Source of the DNA: Isosphaera sp.
GTDB lineage: Bacteria > Planctomycetota > Planctomycetia > Gemmatales > Gemmataceae
Direction of reading: 5' to 3'
Assembly: GCA_013822345.1 (NCBI GenBank)
Contig: PNKH01000049.1
Span: 1-53,121, forward strand
DNA: 53,121 nucleotides
Positions 24,755-32,801 of this stretch are shown here, piece after piece. Each line of letters begins with the position of its first letter. Within the stretch, counting starts at the first letter, position 1. The notes under the pieces are model-generated. The model had not been told where the DNA came from. It worked only from the letters and a program-made list of their open reading frames with translations, and did no database searches. The position numbers were made by a program, and so were the translations under genes.

Positions 24755-27121
24755 TCACCGCACCCGGCGGTAGAACCGGTTCGCCACCACCCCCTCGGCG
24801 GCCAGCAGCAGCAGCACCAGGATCAACAGCCACGGGAACAGGTCGACCGGCTGGTCCAGGATCACCGGGATCACGTCCCGCAGCTTCACCCCCTTGTCCA
24901 GCGGGAACACCGTCCCCTTCCCGGTCAGGTCCTCGACCGCCTCCGCCGGCACCTTCTCCAGCGCCCCCTCCTCCGCCGGCACGTTCAGGCTGAACCCGTC
25001 CCGCCACTTCAGCGCGTCCGCGTCCACCTCCAGCTTGAAGTTCCCCGGCTGGTTCGTCTTCGGCGGCCCGACCGGCAACTCCGTCTGCCGGTCCCCCACG
25101 TCCAACAGCGACTCGGCCGACGGGATCCCCGGCCCGCTGATCACCACCCGCTTCCCCCGCGGCACCCCGCCCTTCGGCAGCGGCACCGTCACCACCTGCC
25201 CGGCCGGGAAGTTGAAGTTCGCGTCCGCCACGTCCCCGGCCAGATACCGGCACACCAGCCACGGGAACACCGCCCCCCACGACGTCTCCGACGCCCAGTA
25301 GTTGTGCCAGTTCTTCCCCTCGTCGGTCACGTCCGTCGGCTCCAGCTTCGTCGTCAGCAGCACCACCCGCCCGCGCACCTTGCCCGGCTCCTTCGGGTCC
25401 GCCACCCCGCGCTCCAGCACCGCCGGGCTCCGGTCCGCCTCCTTCTCCGCGTCGTGGTACCGGACCACCACCGCCCCCTCCGGGGCCTTGTCCACCGCCC
25501 AGTACCGCCACGCCACCCGCGGGAACTTCACCACGTCCACGTTCCCCTTCGCCCGCCACTCCTGGAACGGCCGGAGCATCGGGTGCTGCACCACCTTGTC
25601 GTCCAGGAACCACGTCACCCCGTTCTTCCCGGGCCGCGCGGCCGGCCACCCCGACCCCGACGGCAACTGGTCCGGCAGCGGCCGCCCGACCTTCCCGGTG
25701 TCGACCACCTCCTTCAGCGTCGCCGGCATCAGGTCCCCGCCGGCCGCGTACTCCTCGGGCGGGGCCCGGTCCCCGGGGATCACGACCAGCTTCCCGCCGC
25801 CCAGGACGTACGACCGGAGCTTGTCCCACAGGGTGTTCCCGGCCGGCCGGTTCGGGGTCTCGACGCTCAGCAGGCAGACCACGTCGAACTCCTGGAGGTC
25901 CTGCTCGAGCGGCTTGCCGCCCGGCTTCTCCGGGTCGGGGAGGTCGACCACCGTCCGCCCGCCCTCGGCCGTCCGGACGGCGGCCGGGGTGACCGCCACG
26001 GCGGTGAACAGGTCCCGCCGGGCCCCGAGCCCGGCCTGCCAGTACAGGGCCGCCTTCGGGTCGTCGGTGACCGTCAGAACCCGCTTGGCCTCGCCGACCT
26101 TGAAGGTCAGGAACCGGAAGTTGTCGAACATCAGCTTGTCCCGCGACTCCAGCTCGAACTGCACCTGGTGCAGCCCCGGCTTCAGCCCGCGGAACTCGAA
26201 CGTCACCGCCTGGGACTGGCCGTACCGCATCTTCACCAGCTTGCGGTCTGCGACCTTGTCCGAGCCGTCCAGCTTCGCCAGCACCACCGCCTCGAACGGC
26301 GGGAGGTCGGGCGGGCCGGCGGCGGCGACCGTCACGGTAACCGGGGCCGGCTGCCCGGCGGTCACCACCTGCGGCTTCATCTCCGCCCCGGTCAGCCCGA
26401 CGTTCACCGCCGCGTCCGCCCCGACGTCGACGACCGCGTGGGCCGGCTTCGGGTCCGGGACGGCGTCCCGCAGCTTCTTCAGGTCGTCGGCCCGCCCGGG
26501 GTCCCAGCTGGCGGCCGCCCGGTCGGTGAACACGGCGACCAGCTTCGGCAGCGCCTCGCCCCCGTCCCCGTCCCGGGCCTCGACCGCCGACAGGAGGCGG
26601 TACGCCTGGGCCAGGGCGGCGGTCACCGGCTGGCCCCCGCCGCGCGGCTGGTCCAGTTGCTCGACCAGCTTCCGGGCGTCGGCCAGGTCCTGCCAGTACC
26701 CGCCGCCCGGGTCGTCGGTGGTGACGACCGCGACCGGGGACTTGTCCGGCAGCTCGTCGAGGAACTCCAGGACCCGCCGGCGGGCCTCGTCGAGCCGGGT
26801 CTTGTCGTTGGCCACGAACCCCATGCTCGGGCTGGTGTCGACGACCAGGACGGTGGCGACCGGCTGCTCCCCGCGGATGTTCAGCCGGTCGCTCTTGAGG
26901 GTCGGCTGGTACAGGGCGAGGCAGAACAGGGCGATCAGGAGCATCCGCAGGGCGAGGAGGATGAGGTGGCGGACGCGGAGCTTCCGCTGGTTGGTCTTGA
27001 GCTTCTGGGTGAGGAACCGGAACGCCGGGAAGGTGAGCCGCTTCGGCTCCTGCTTCATGATCAGGTGGAGGAGGATCGGCAGCCCGACGAGGGCGGCCCC
27101 GGCGATCAGGATGGGGTGCAT
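24755..27121 (-). CDS. BatA-type vWA-domain membrane protein
   Basis: 788 residues. The N terminus MHPILIAGAALVGLPILLHL is the BatA first helix, followed by KRLTFPAFRFLTQKL and a second helix (LILLALRMLLIALFCLALYQ). A von Willebrand A domain follows (about 90-260) with MIDAS D-T-S-P-S (VLVVDTSPSMGFVAND). The large middle part (about 270-720) holds beta sandwiches and a GATase-like segment (FDVVCLLSVETPNRPAGN, GGKLVVIPGDR). A last helix (PWLLILVLLLLAAEGVVANR) anchors the C terminus, so most of the chain faces the periplasm. ATG at 27121 was chosen as the BatA start; a longer frame merely reads through a palindrome. BatA relatives work with MoxR ATPases, but no moxR is nearby. Confidence 0.88.
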   Translation of the reverse strand: MHPILIAGAALVGLPILLHLIMKQEPKRLTFPAFRFLTQKLKTNQRKLRVRHLILLALRMLLIALFCLALYQPTLKSDRLNIRGEQPVATVLVVDTSPSMGFVANDKTRLDEARRRVLEFLDELPDKSPVAVVTTDDPGGGYWQDLADARKLVEQLDQPRGGGQPVTAALAQAYRLLSAVEARDGDGGEALPKLVAVFTDRAAASWDPGRADDLKKLRDAVPDPKPAHAVVDVGADAAVNVGLTGAEMKPQVVTAGQPAPVTVTVAAAGPPDLPPFEAVVLAKLDGSDKVADRKLVKMRYGQSQAVTFEFRGLKPGLHQVQFELESRDKLMFDNFRFLTFKVGEAKRVLTVTDDPKAALYWQAGLGARRDLFTAVAVTPAAVRTAEGGRTVVDLPDPEKPGGKPLEQDLQEFDVVCLLSVETPNRPAGNTLWDKLRSYVLGGGKLVVIPGDRAPPEEYAAGGDLMPATLKEVVDTGKVGRPLPDQLPSGSGWPAARPGKNGVTWFLDDKVVQHPMLRPFQEWRAKGNVDVVKFPRVAWRYWAVDKAPEGAVVVRYHDAEKEADRSPAVLERGVADPKEPGKVRGRVVLLTTKLEPTDVTDEGKNWHNYWASETSWGAVFPWLVCRYLAGDVADANFNFPAGQVVTVPLPKGGVPRGKRVVISGPGIPSAESLLDVGDRQTELPVGPPKTNQPGNFKLEVDADALKWRDGFSLNVPAEEGALEKVPAEAVEDLTGKGTVFPLDKGVKLRDVIPVILDQPVDLFPWLLILVLLLLAAEGVVANRFYRRVR

Positions 27122-27133
27122 GGGGGCATTGTA

Positions 27134-27227
27134 ACCCGGTTTAGCCGCGACGCGGAGTCCTCGGAGCGGAGCGCGGCGTCTGGCTCGCGCTCCGCTCCGA
27201 GTACTCCGCGTCGCGGCTAAACCGGGT
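27134..27227. repeat. long palindrome, family GCCGCGACGCGGAGTC
   Basis: 42-bp arms (27134-27175, 27186-27227) with one mismatch and a 10-bp loop. It lies between two divergent genes, so it cannot be the terminator of either. It ends 12 bp before the GG of a sigma-54-type promoter. Same family as 7841-7928. Confidence 0.95.
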
Positions 27228-27237
27228 GGTCCGGGTT

Positions 27238-27256
27238 TTGGCACGCGACGTGCAAA
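27238..27256 (+). promoter_or_regulatory. sigma-54-type promoter (DUF1328/YihY)
   Basis: TTGGCACGCGACGTGCAAA: GG at 27240-27241, exactly ten bases, GC at 27252-27253. It matches the -24/-12 consensus except G for T before TGC. The downstream ATG is 86 bp after the GC. Confidence 0.7.
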
Positions 27257-27338
27257 TCATCTCCCCGTTCTCGCGGCCGGCGGGACGGACCTGGTGACCC
27301 GCCGGCCTTCACTCCCACCACCGTTCGGAGGGCTACCG

Positions 27339-27515
27339 ATGCTCCGCTGGTCGCTGATCTTCCTGGTCGTCGCCCTGATCGCCGCCCTGTTCGGGTTCAA
27401 CGTGGTCGAGGGGTACTCGCTCCTGGCCGCCAAGATCACGTTCTTCGTGTTCCTGGTCCTGTTCGTGGTCTCCCTGCTGGTCGGGGACCGGGGGACGACC
27501 CGGGACGCGATCTGA
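27339..27515 (+). CDS. DUF1328 family small membrane protein
   Basis: 58 residues. MLRWSLIFLVVALIAALFGF followed by EGYSLLAAKITFFVFLVLFV is the DUF1328 (YtjA-type) pattern: two membrane helices with a short glycine-containing turn. Function is unknown, but members are often stress-linked and lie beside other small envelope genes. GGAGGG lies about 8 bp before the ATG. A sigma-54-type promoter is 86 bp upstream. A 12-bp stem hairpin follows, before the YihY gene. Confidence 0.9.
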   Translation: MLRWSLIFLVVALIAALFGFNVVEGYSLLAAKITFFVFLVLFVVSLLVGDRGTTRDAI

Positions 27516-27544
27516 CGCCCGCCCGGCCCCGGCCGGGACTCGCC

Positions 27545-27571
27545 GGAGCCCCGGGGATCCCCCGGGGCTCC
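27545..27571. terminator. GC-rich hairpin after the DUF1328 gene
   Basis: GGAGCCCCGGGG, loop ATC, CCCCGGGGCTCC: a 12-bp perfect stem, 30 bp after the stop codon. It could terminate or attenuate transcription into the YihY gene; no T-run is present. Confidence 0.6.
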
Positions 27572-27593
27572 GTCTCGTTGCGGGGGTGAGCCG

Positions 27594-28490
27594 ATGACGG
27601 TCCGAGACGCCTGGCCGCTGCTGAAGGACGCCGGGAACAAGTTCATCGACGACAAGGCCCCCCGGCTCGGGGCGGCCCTGGCGTTCTACACCGTCCTGTC
27701 GCTGTCCCCGCTGTTGCTGGTGTCGGTGGCGGTGGCCGGGCTGGTGTTCGGGGAGGAGGCCGCCAAGGGCGAGATCGTCGCGCAGCTCGGGGGGACGATC
27801 GGCGGGGAGGGGGCGGCGGTGGTCGAGCAGCTCGTCGCCAAGAGCGCGGCGACGACCGGGAAGGGGCTGATGGCCGGGGTCGGGTTCGCCGTCCTGTTCT
27901 TCGGGGCGTCCGGGGTGTTCGTCGAGCTCCAGGGGGCGCTGAACACCATCTGGCAGGTGCCCGGGAGGAAGTCCGGGGGCGGGATCCTGGCGCTCGTCCG
28001 GGAGCGGCTCCTGTCGTTCTCCCTGGTGTGCGTGATGATCTTCCTGCTCATCACCTCGCTGGTGGTCAGCGCCGCCCTGTCGGCGGTGAACGGGTACGTC
28101 GCCGGGTGGATGCCGGGGCTGGCGGTGCTCGCCCAGGTGCTGAACTTCCTGGTCACCTTCGCCTTCCTCACCCTGCTGTTCGCGGTCATCTACCAGTGGC
28201 TCCCGGAGACCGACCTGGCGTGGTCCGACGTGTGGGTCGGGGCGGCCGTCACCGCCGGGCTGTTCTCGGTCGGGAAGTACCTGATCGGGCTGTACCTGGG
28301 GACGGCCGCGGTCGGGTCGGCGTTCGGGGCGGCCGGGGCCCTGGTGGTGCTCCTGATGTGGGTGTACTACTCGACCCAGATCCTGCTGTTCGGGGCCGAG
28401 CTGACGTTCGTGTACGCCCAGAAGCACGGGTCCGGGCTGAACCCGCGCGAGGCCGCCGGCAGCCCGGCCGAGCCGTCCCCGGCGATCTGA
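27594..28490 (+). CDS. YihY/BrkB family membrane protein
   Basis: 298 residues. YihY/virulence factor BrkB pattern: DDKAPRLGAALAFYTVLSLS, then PLLLVSVAVAGLVFG, LMAGVGFAVLFFGASGVFVE, LQGALNTIWQVP, and the last conserved block GAAGALVVLLMWVYYSTQIL followed by LFGAELTFVYAQKHG. About six membrane helices are visible. The family was once mis-called RNase BN; it is an integral membrane protein of unclear, possibly transport-related function. It probably belongs to the DUF1328 transcription unit. A short hairpin (GGGTCCC/GGGACCC, 28543-28561) follows. Confidence 0.92.
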   Translation: MTVRDAWPLLKDAGNKFIDDKAPRLGAALAFYTVLSLSPLLLVSVAVAGLVFGEEAAKGEIVAQLGGTIGGEGAAVVEQLVAKSAATTGKGLMAGVGFAVLFFGASGVFVELQGALNTIWQVPGRKSGGGILALVRERLLSFSLVCVMIFLLITSLVVSAALSAVNGYVAGWMPGLAVLAQVLNFLVTFAFLTLLFAVIYQWLPETDLAWSDVWVGAAVTAGLFSVGKYLIGLYLGTAAVGSAFGAAGALVVLLMWVYYSTQILLFGAELTFVYAQKHGSGLNPREAAGSPAEPSPAI

Positions 28491-28622
28491 CCGGCCCCGG
28501 CCCGCACGACCGCACCGAGCCGCGCCCCCCGGTGGGGTGTTTGGGTCCCGACGTGGGACCCGGACGCCCCCCTTACCATTAGGATGAGATCGCACCCGCC
28601 GAGACCCACCCGGAGTCCGCCC

Positions 28623-30497
28623 ATGCCGCTCGCCAGGCTGCTGTCGAACCTGATCCCGTACCCGATCCGCGAAATCTTGCGCGGCCGGCACTCGGCGAAG
28701 GCCGAGACGGCCAAGGCCGGGATGGGCGCCATCCCGCACGAGGCCGGGGTCGCGTTCCGGGTGTGGGCGCCGCACGCCACGGCGGTGTCCGTGGTCGGCA
28801 CGTTCAACGGGTGGGACAGGGCGAAGCACCCGCTGACCCGGGAGAACCCGGAGGGGTACTGGTACGCGGACGTGCCGGGGGCGAAGGCCGGGGACGAGTA
28901 CCGGTTCGCCCTGTCCACCCCGTGGGGGGAGCTGTCGAAGATCGACCCGTACGCCCGGGAGGTGACCAACTCGGTCGGCAACGCCGTCGTCCACGACCCG
29001 CACTTCGACTGGGGCGAGAAGTACCTCCCGACCCCGCCGTGGAACGAGTGGGTGATCTACGAGTTGCACGTCGGGACGTTCCACGACCCGAACCCGAACG
29101 AGGACAGGCCGGGGACGTTCCGGGACGTCGTCCGCCGGTTCGACCACCTGAAGCGGCTCGGGGTGAACTGCCTCCAGGTGATGCCGATCGCCGAGTTCGC
29201 CGGGGACCGGAGCTGGGGGTACAACCCGGCCCACATCTTCGCCGTCGAGAGCGCCTACGGCGGGCCGCGGGCGTTCAAGGAGTTCGTCCGGGAGGCCCAC
29301 CGGAACGGGTTCGCGGTCGTCCTGGACGTGGTCTACAACCACTTCGGCCCGTCCGACCTGGACCTGTGGCGGTTCGACGGGTGGAGCGAGAACGGCGGCG
29401 GCGGGATCTACTTTTACAACGACTGGCGGAAGCAGACCCCGTGGGGCGACACCCGCCCGGACTACGGCCGCCCGGAGGTCCGGCAGTTCATCCGGGACAA
29501 CGCCCTGATGTGGGTCGAGGACTACCACGTCGACGGGCTGCGGATGGACATGACCCTGTACATCCGGAGCGTCCGGGCGGACGGGGAGCCGAACCTGCCG
29601 GACGGGTGGACCCTGCTCCAGTGGGTCAACGGGGAGATCCGGGAGAAGCACCCGAACACCCTGACGATCGCCGAGGACCTGCAGAAGAGCGACTGGATGA
29701 CCAGGCCGGTCGGGGAGGGCGGGGCCGGGTACGGGAGCCAGTGGGACGACCAGTTCGTCCACCCGGTCCGGGAGGCGGTCATCACCGCCAGCGACGACCA
29801 CCGGTCGATGGAGAAGGTGGCGCACGCCATCACCCACCGGTACAACGCCGACGCGTTCCAGCGGGTGATCTACTCGGAGAGCCACGACGAGGTGGCCAAC
29901 GGCCGGGCCCGGGTGGTGCACGAGATCGCCCCGGACGACCCGAACAACTGGTTCGCCCAGAAGCGGTCGACGCTGGCCGCGGCACTCGTCTTCACCTCCC
30001 CGGGCATCCCGATGCTGTTCCAGGGGCAGGAGTTCCTGGAGGGCGGGTGGTTCCGGGACACCGTCCCGGTCGACTGGGACAAGCAGGAGGCGTTCCGCGG
30101 GATCGTCCGGTTGTACCGGGACCTGGTGCGGCTCCGGCTGAACAAGGGGGGGCAGACCCGGGGGCTGACCGGGCAACACGTGCAGCTGATCCGCGTGGAC
30201 GACGCGAACAACGTGATCGCGTTCCGGCGGTGGATGGACGGGGGCCTCGGGGACGACGTGGTGGTGGTGGCGAACTTCCACCGGGACCGGCGGGAGAACT
30301 TCCGGATCGGGTTCCCGGGGGTCGGGGCATGGAAGTTGCACTTCAACAGTGACTGGACGGGATACAGCCCGGCGTTCGGGGGTTACCCGTCCGGTGACGT
30401 GACCGCGGAACCCGGCGAGTACGACGGACTTCCGGCTCACGCCGCCGTGAACATCGGCCCGTACAGCGTGCTGGTGTTCTCCCAGGTCCGGGGGTGA
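28623..30497 (+). CDS. GH13 alpha-glucan enzyme, branching-enzyme/trehalohydrolase-like
   Basis: 624 residues from ATG 28623 (GGAG 8 bp upstream). An N-terminal CBM48 domain (about 40-130: VAFRVWAPHATAVSVVGTFN, GWDRAKHP) precedes a GH13 barrel (about 140-520). Catalytic regions are intact: DVVYNH (D235-H240), GLRMD with nucleophile D309, IAED with acid/base E351, ESHDE with D422. A beta-sandwich C domain ends the chain. This layout fits a glycogen branching enzyme or maltooligosyl-trehalose hydrolase; ALMWVEDYHVDGLRMD and the shortened N terminus favour a branching-type enzyme, but I cannot settle it. It lies among envelope-stress genes rather than with other glg genes. Confidence 0.85.
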   Translation: MPLARLLSNLIPYPIREILRGRHSAKAETAKAGMGAIPHEAGVAFRVWAPHATAVSVVGTFNGWDRAKHPLTRENPEGYWYADVPGAKAGDEYRFALSTPWGELSKIDPYAREVTNSVGNAVVHDPHFDWGEKYLPTPPWNEWVIYELHVGTFHDPNPNEDRPGTFRDVVRRFDHLKRLGVNCLQVMPIAEFAGDRSWGYNPAHIFAVESAYGGPRAFKEFVREAHRNGFAVVLDVVYNHFGPSDLDLWRFDGWSENGGGGIYFYNDWRKQTPWGDTRPDYGRPEVRQFIRDNALMWVEDYHVDGLRMDMTLYIRSVRADGEPNLPDGWTLLQWVNGEIREKHPNTLTIAEDLQKSDWMTRPVGEGGAGYGSQWDDQFVHPVREAVITASDDHRSMEKVAHAITHRYNADAFQRVIYSESHDEVANGRARVVHEIAPDDPNNWFAQKRSTLAAALVFTSPGIPMLFQGQEFLEGGWFRDTVPVDWDKQEAFRGIVRLYRDLVRLRLNKGGQTRGLTGQHVQLIRVDDANNVIAFRRWMDGGLGDDVVVVANFHRDRRENFRIGFPGVGAWKLHFNSDWTGYSPAFGGYPSGDVTAEPGEYDGLPAHAAVNIGPYSVLVFSQVRG

Positions 30498-30505
30498 CGT
30501 GGCTG

Positions 30506-30560
30506 GTGGCACGGGTCTCCCGACCCGTGCTGCCGGCACGGGTCGAGAGACCCGTGCCAC
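30506..30560. repeat. palindrome, GTGGCACGGGTCTC family
   Basis: 25-bp arms (30506-30530, 30536-30560) with one mismatch and a 5-bp loop, 8 bp after the stop codon of the GH13 gene. Arms contain internal CACGGGT/ACCCGTG pairs, so alternative cruciforms are possible. Confidence 0.92.
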
Positions 30561-30602
30561 AAGACCACCAAGCCCGGCCCCGAACCGCAACGAGGACGCG
30601 AC

Positions 30603-31154
30603 ATGACGAGCAACCGGACCGCTGCCGGGAACGGGAAGACGACGTGTTCGAGGACGGGAACGCTGGAGCAGCGGGTCGCGTGCCTGGCCGACGCCGGCCC
30701 GGAGGCGATCGAACAGCGGCTGGCCGAGCTCGACCGGGAGTGGACCGCCGGGCGGGCGACCAAGGCGGTGATCGGGGTGCTGATCGTGGTCGGGTTCGGG
30801 CTGACCGCCCTGCTCGACCCGTGGTGGCTGGTCCTGCCGGCGGTCGGCGGGGTGTTCCTGCTCCAGTACCTGTTCAGCCGGTCGTCCTGGCTCGGCCGGG
30901 CGTTCCATGAGATGGGGTTCCGGACCGGGTGGGAGGTGGACCAGGAGAAGATGGCCCTGAAGGTGTTGCGCGGGGACTTCCGGAACCTGCCGACCGTCCT
31001 CGACATCGAGAGCCGGGAGGACATCAGCCGGCTGGAGGGCGAGGGCGGGATCGCGGTCGACCCGGACGACACCAAGGTGGCCCCGCTGGACGCGGCCAAG
31101 AGCGCCCTGGACGCGGCCAAGAGCGGCACCCGGCTGCCGGTGGTCAAGGCCTGA
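30603..31154 (+). CDS. two-helix membrane protein, unknown function
   Basis: 183 residues, not recognised with certainty. There is a polar N-terminal third (EQRVACLADAGPEAIEQRLA), two adjacent membrane segments (KAVIGVLIVVGFGLTALLD and LVLPAVGGVFLLQYLFS, about 54-92), which resemble the YgaP/DUF2892 membrane pair, and a soluble tail (GWEVDQEKMALKVLRGDF, then repeated LDAAKSALDAAKSG). GAGGA lies before the ATG. It follows the GH13 gene and precedes the holin-X pair, so it belongs to the envelope-stress group by position only. Confidence 0.65.
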   Translation: MTSNRTAAGNGKTTCSRTGTLEQRVACLADAGPEAIEQRLAELDREWTAGRATKAVIGVLIVVGFGLTALLDPWWLVLPAVGGVFLLQYLFSRSSWLGRAFHEMGFRTGWEVDQEKMALKVLRGDFRNLPTVLDIESREDISRLEGEGGIAVDPDDTKVAPLDAAKSALDAAKSGTRLPVVKA

Positions 31155-31212
31155 CCCGGCGGGGGTGACGAGTGCGGGGCCGACCGGGGGACCGGTCGGC
31201 CCCTCTTCGTTT

Positions 31213-31252
31213 CGCCGCTTGCGGCGTTGCGGGCGCAACGCCGCAAGCGGCG
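31213..31252. repeat. palindrome, family CGCCGCTTGCGGCGTTGCG
   Basis: Perfect 19-bp arms (31213-31231, 31234-31252) with a 2-bp loop. Its arms are identical to the inner 19 bp of the palindrome at 43961-44004. It ends 20 bp before the GG of the sigma-54-type promoter at 31271. Confidence 0.93.
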
Positions 31253-31270
31253 ACCCCTAAGCGGCGCCAC

Positions 31271-31289
31271 TTGGCACGCCCCGTGCATC
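31271..31289 (+). promoter_or_regulatory. sigma-54-type promoter (holin-X/DUF3618 operon)
   Basis: TTGGCACGCCCCGTGCATC: GG at 31273-31274, ten bases, GC at 31285-31286. The downstream ATG is 42 bp after the GC. Confidence 0.7.
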
Positions 31290-31327
31290 GCCTCGGGCGT
31301 GTCCGTGTCCTTCCGAGGATGGCGACC

Positions 31328-31756
31328 ATGACCGACACCGAAGCGCGTCCGGCGGACGCCCCACCCCCGACCCCGCCGGCCGTCGCCGGGACCGTGACCG
31401 GGCTGGTCAGCGGGATCGTGGACGACGCCCAGAAGCTGCTCGGCCAGCAGGTGCAGATGCTGAAGGCCGAGGTGAAGGAGGACTTCCGCCGGTCGAAGCG
31501 GGCGGCCGAGTTCGGGGCCGCCGGCATCGTCCTACTGACGGTCGGGTTCCTGGCCCTGGTGTTCGCCCTGGCGCACTTCCTCCACGAGAACCACCACTTC
31601 TCGATGTGGGCGTCGTTCGGGATCACCGCCCTGATCTTCCTGGGCGTCGGCGGGGCACTGGCCGTGACCAGCTACATCCTGCTCGAGCGGTTCAACCCGC
31701 TCCCGGACAAGACCATGGGGGCCCTCAAGGAGAACCTGACGTGGAAAACCAGCTAA
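31328..31756 (+). CDS. holin-X/YqjE-like (phage holin superfamily III) membrane protein
   Basis: 142 residues. An amphipathic N-terminal part (GLVSGIVDDAQKLLGQQVQM, LKAEVKEDFRRSKRAAEFGA) leads into two membrane helices (AGIVLLTVGFLALVFALAHF and ASFGITALIFLGVGGALAVT). This is the Actinobacterial Holin-X/YqjE arrangement; the name does not imply phage lysis. ATG 31328 was preferred over 31319 because GAGGA at 31315-31319 is then about 8 bp upstream. It overlaps the next gene by 16 bp, an arrangement like the E. coli yqjD-yqjE stress pair in reverse order. Confidence 0.85.
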   Translation: MTDTEARPADAPPPTPPAVAGTVTGLVSGIVDDAQKLLGQQVQMLKAEVKEDFRRSKRAAEFGAAGIVLLTVGFLALVFALAHFLHENHHFSMWASFGITALIFLGVGGALAVTSYILLERFNPLPDKTMGALKENLTWKTS

Positions 31757-32397
31757 CCCCGCCGGACGACAAGACCCCGGAGCAGATCGAGGCCGAGATG
31801 GCCTCCACCCGGGAGTCGATGACGGAGAAGATCGCGGCCCTGGAGAACAAGGTGGTCGGGACCGTCGAGACGGCCGCCGACACCCTGTCCGGGACGGTCA
31901 ACTCGGTCAAGAGCCTGATCTCCGACGCCCCCGGGGCGGTCGGGGACGCGGTCAAGAAGGCGGCGACCGCGGTCCGGGAGGCGTTCGACATCCCCGGCCA
32001 CGTCCGGAGCCACCCGTGGGCGGCGATGGGGGTGTCGGCCGGGCTCGGGTTCCTGACCGGGGTGTTGGTGTTCCGCGGCCGCGGGTCGCTCGGGTACTCG
32101 ACCGCGGTCGCCCGCCCGGCCTACGCCGGGGCCCCGACGGCGACGAGTCACGCCCCCGCCCCGGAGCCGGCCGCCCCGTCCCGCCCCGGCATGTTCGGGG
32201 AGCTGTTCGCGATGGTCGGGCGGAAGCTGCGGGAGGTCGCCGAGCAGGCGATCGACTCGGCGTCGCAGGCGGTCAACCAGAACGTCCGGGACGGGGTGCC
32301 GAAGCTGGTGGACGCGGCCGCCGACCGGCTGACCCCCGGCGCCGCGGCGGCCGGCGGCCGGTTCCGGTACGGGGACGGGTCCGACTACACCGGGTGA
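31741..32397 (+). CDS. DUF3618/YqjD-like membrane-anchored protein
   Basis: 218 residues with GTG start at 31741, overlapping the holin-X gene by 16 bp. The N terminus (TPEQIEAEMASTRESMTEKI, then AALENKVVGTV) is the DUF3618 heptad-like start. A single glycine-rich membrane segment after HPWAAMGVSAGLGFLTGVLV recalls the ElaB/YqjD anchor, which in E. coli binds ribosomes at the inner membrane in stationary phase. A proline/alanine linker and an amphipathic tail (AEQAIDSASQAVNQNVRDGV) follow. Role here is inferred as envelope stress only. Confidence 0.82.
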   Translation: MENQLTPPDDKTPEQIEAEMASTRESMTEKIAALENKVVGTVETAADTLSGTVNSVKSLISDAPGAVGDAVKKAATAVREAFDIPGHVRSHPWAAMGVSAGLGFLTGVLVFRGRGSLGYSTAVARPAYAGAPTATSHAPAPEPAAPSRPGMFGELFAMVGRKLREVAEQAIDSASQAVNQNVRDGVPKLVDAAADRLTPGAAAAGGRFRYGDGSDYTG

Positions 32398-32504
32398 GGA
32401 AGAGTGGGGGTGAAGGGGTGAGGGGGTGAAGGGGTGACCAAGACGAAGACAACTCCGGTCTTGGCCACCCCTTCACCCCCTCACCCCTTCACCCCCACTC
32501 TTCC
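32398..32504. repeat. long palindrome built of GGGGTGA units
   Basis: 47-bp arms (32398-32444, 32458-32504) with one mismatch and a 13-bp loop; it begins on the base after the DUF3618 stop codon. Each arm is made of short GGGGTGA/GGTGAAG repeats, strongly purine-rich on one strand (pyrimidine on the other), so triplex or slipped structures are possible. Confidence 0.95.
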
Positions 32505-32519
32505 GAGGGGGGCGGAGTG

Positions 32520-32756
32520 ATGCGGTTCGTCGGGGCGGTGCTGATGCTGTTCGGGGCGGTCGCGCTCGGGTATCAGGGGTTCACGTACGGGGCGCGGACG
32601 GCGGCCGTCGGCTCGGCCCGGTCGGAGGACCGGGAGCGGAGCGTGTGGGCCGCCCCGGTGGTCGGCGGGGCGGCGGCGGTCGCGGGGTTCGCCCTGCTGG
32701 CGGCCGGCGGGCGGCGGTCCGGGTCCGACCCCCCGGGCCGGGCGGGGTCGGTCTGA
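32520..32756 (+). CDS. small two-helix membrane protein, DUF3185-like
   Basis: 78 residues. Two membrane helices (FVGAVLMLFGAVALGYQGFT and WAAPVVGGAAAVAGFALLAA) are separated by a polar loop (SARSEDRERS). The size, the YQG/F-T-Y after helix 1 and the second helix with repeated glycines resemble DUF3185, but similarity is weak. GGGCGGAG precedes the ATG; a GTG three bases earlier is an alternative. It sits just after the GGGGTGA palindrome, ahead of the carbonic anhydrase gene. Confidence 0.65.
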   Translation: MRFVGAVLMLFGAVALGYQGFTYGARTAAVGSARSEDRERSVWAAPVVGGAAAVAGFALLAAGGRRSGSDPPGRAGSV

Positions 32757-32801
32757 GTACCAGTACTCGGTACCCGGACCGAACCCGTACCGGAGCGCGA
32801 C

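Noticed and set aside
31328-31756. Prophage remnant because of the holin-type protein
   Set aside because: No other phage gene is nearby; this family is a general membrane protein group and the neighbours are stress genes.
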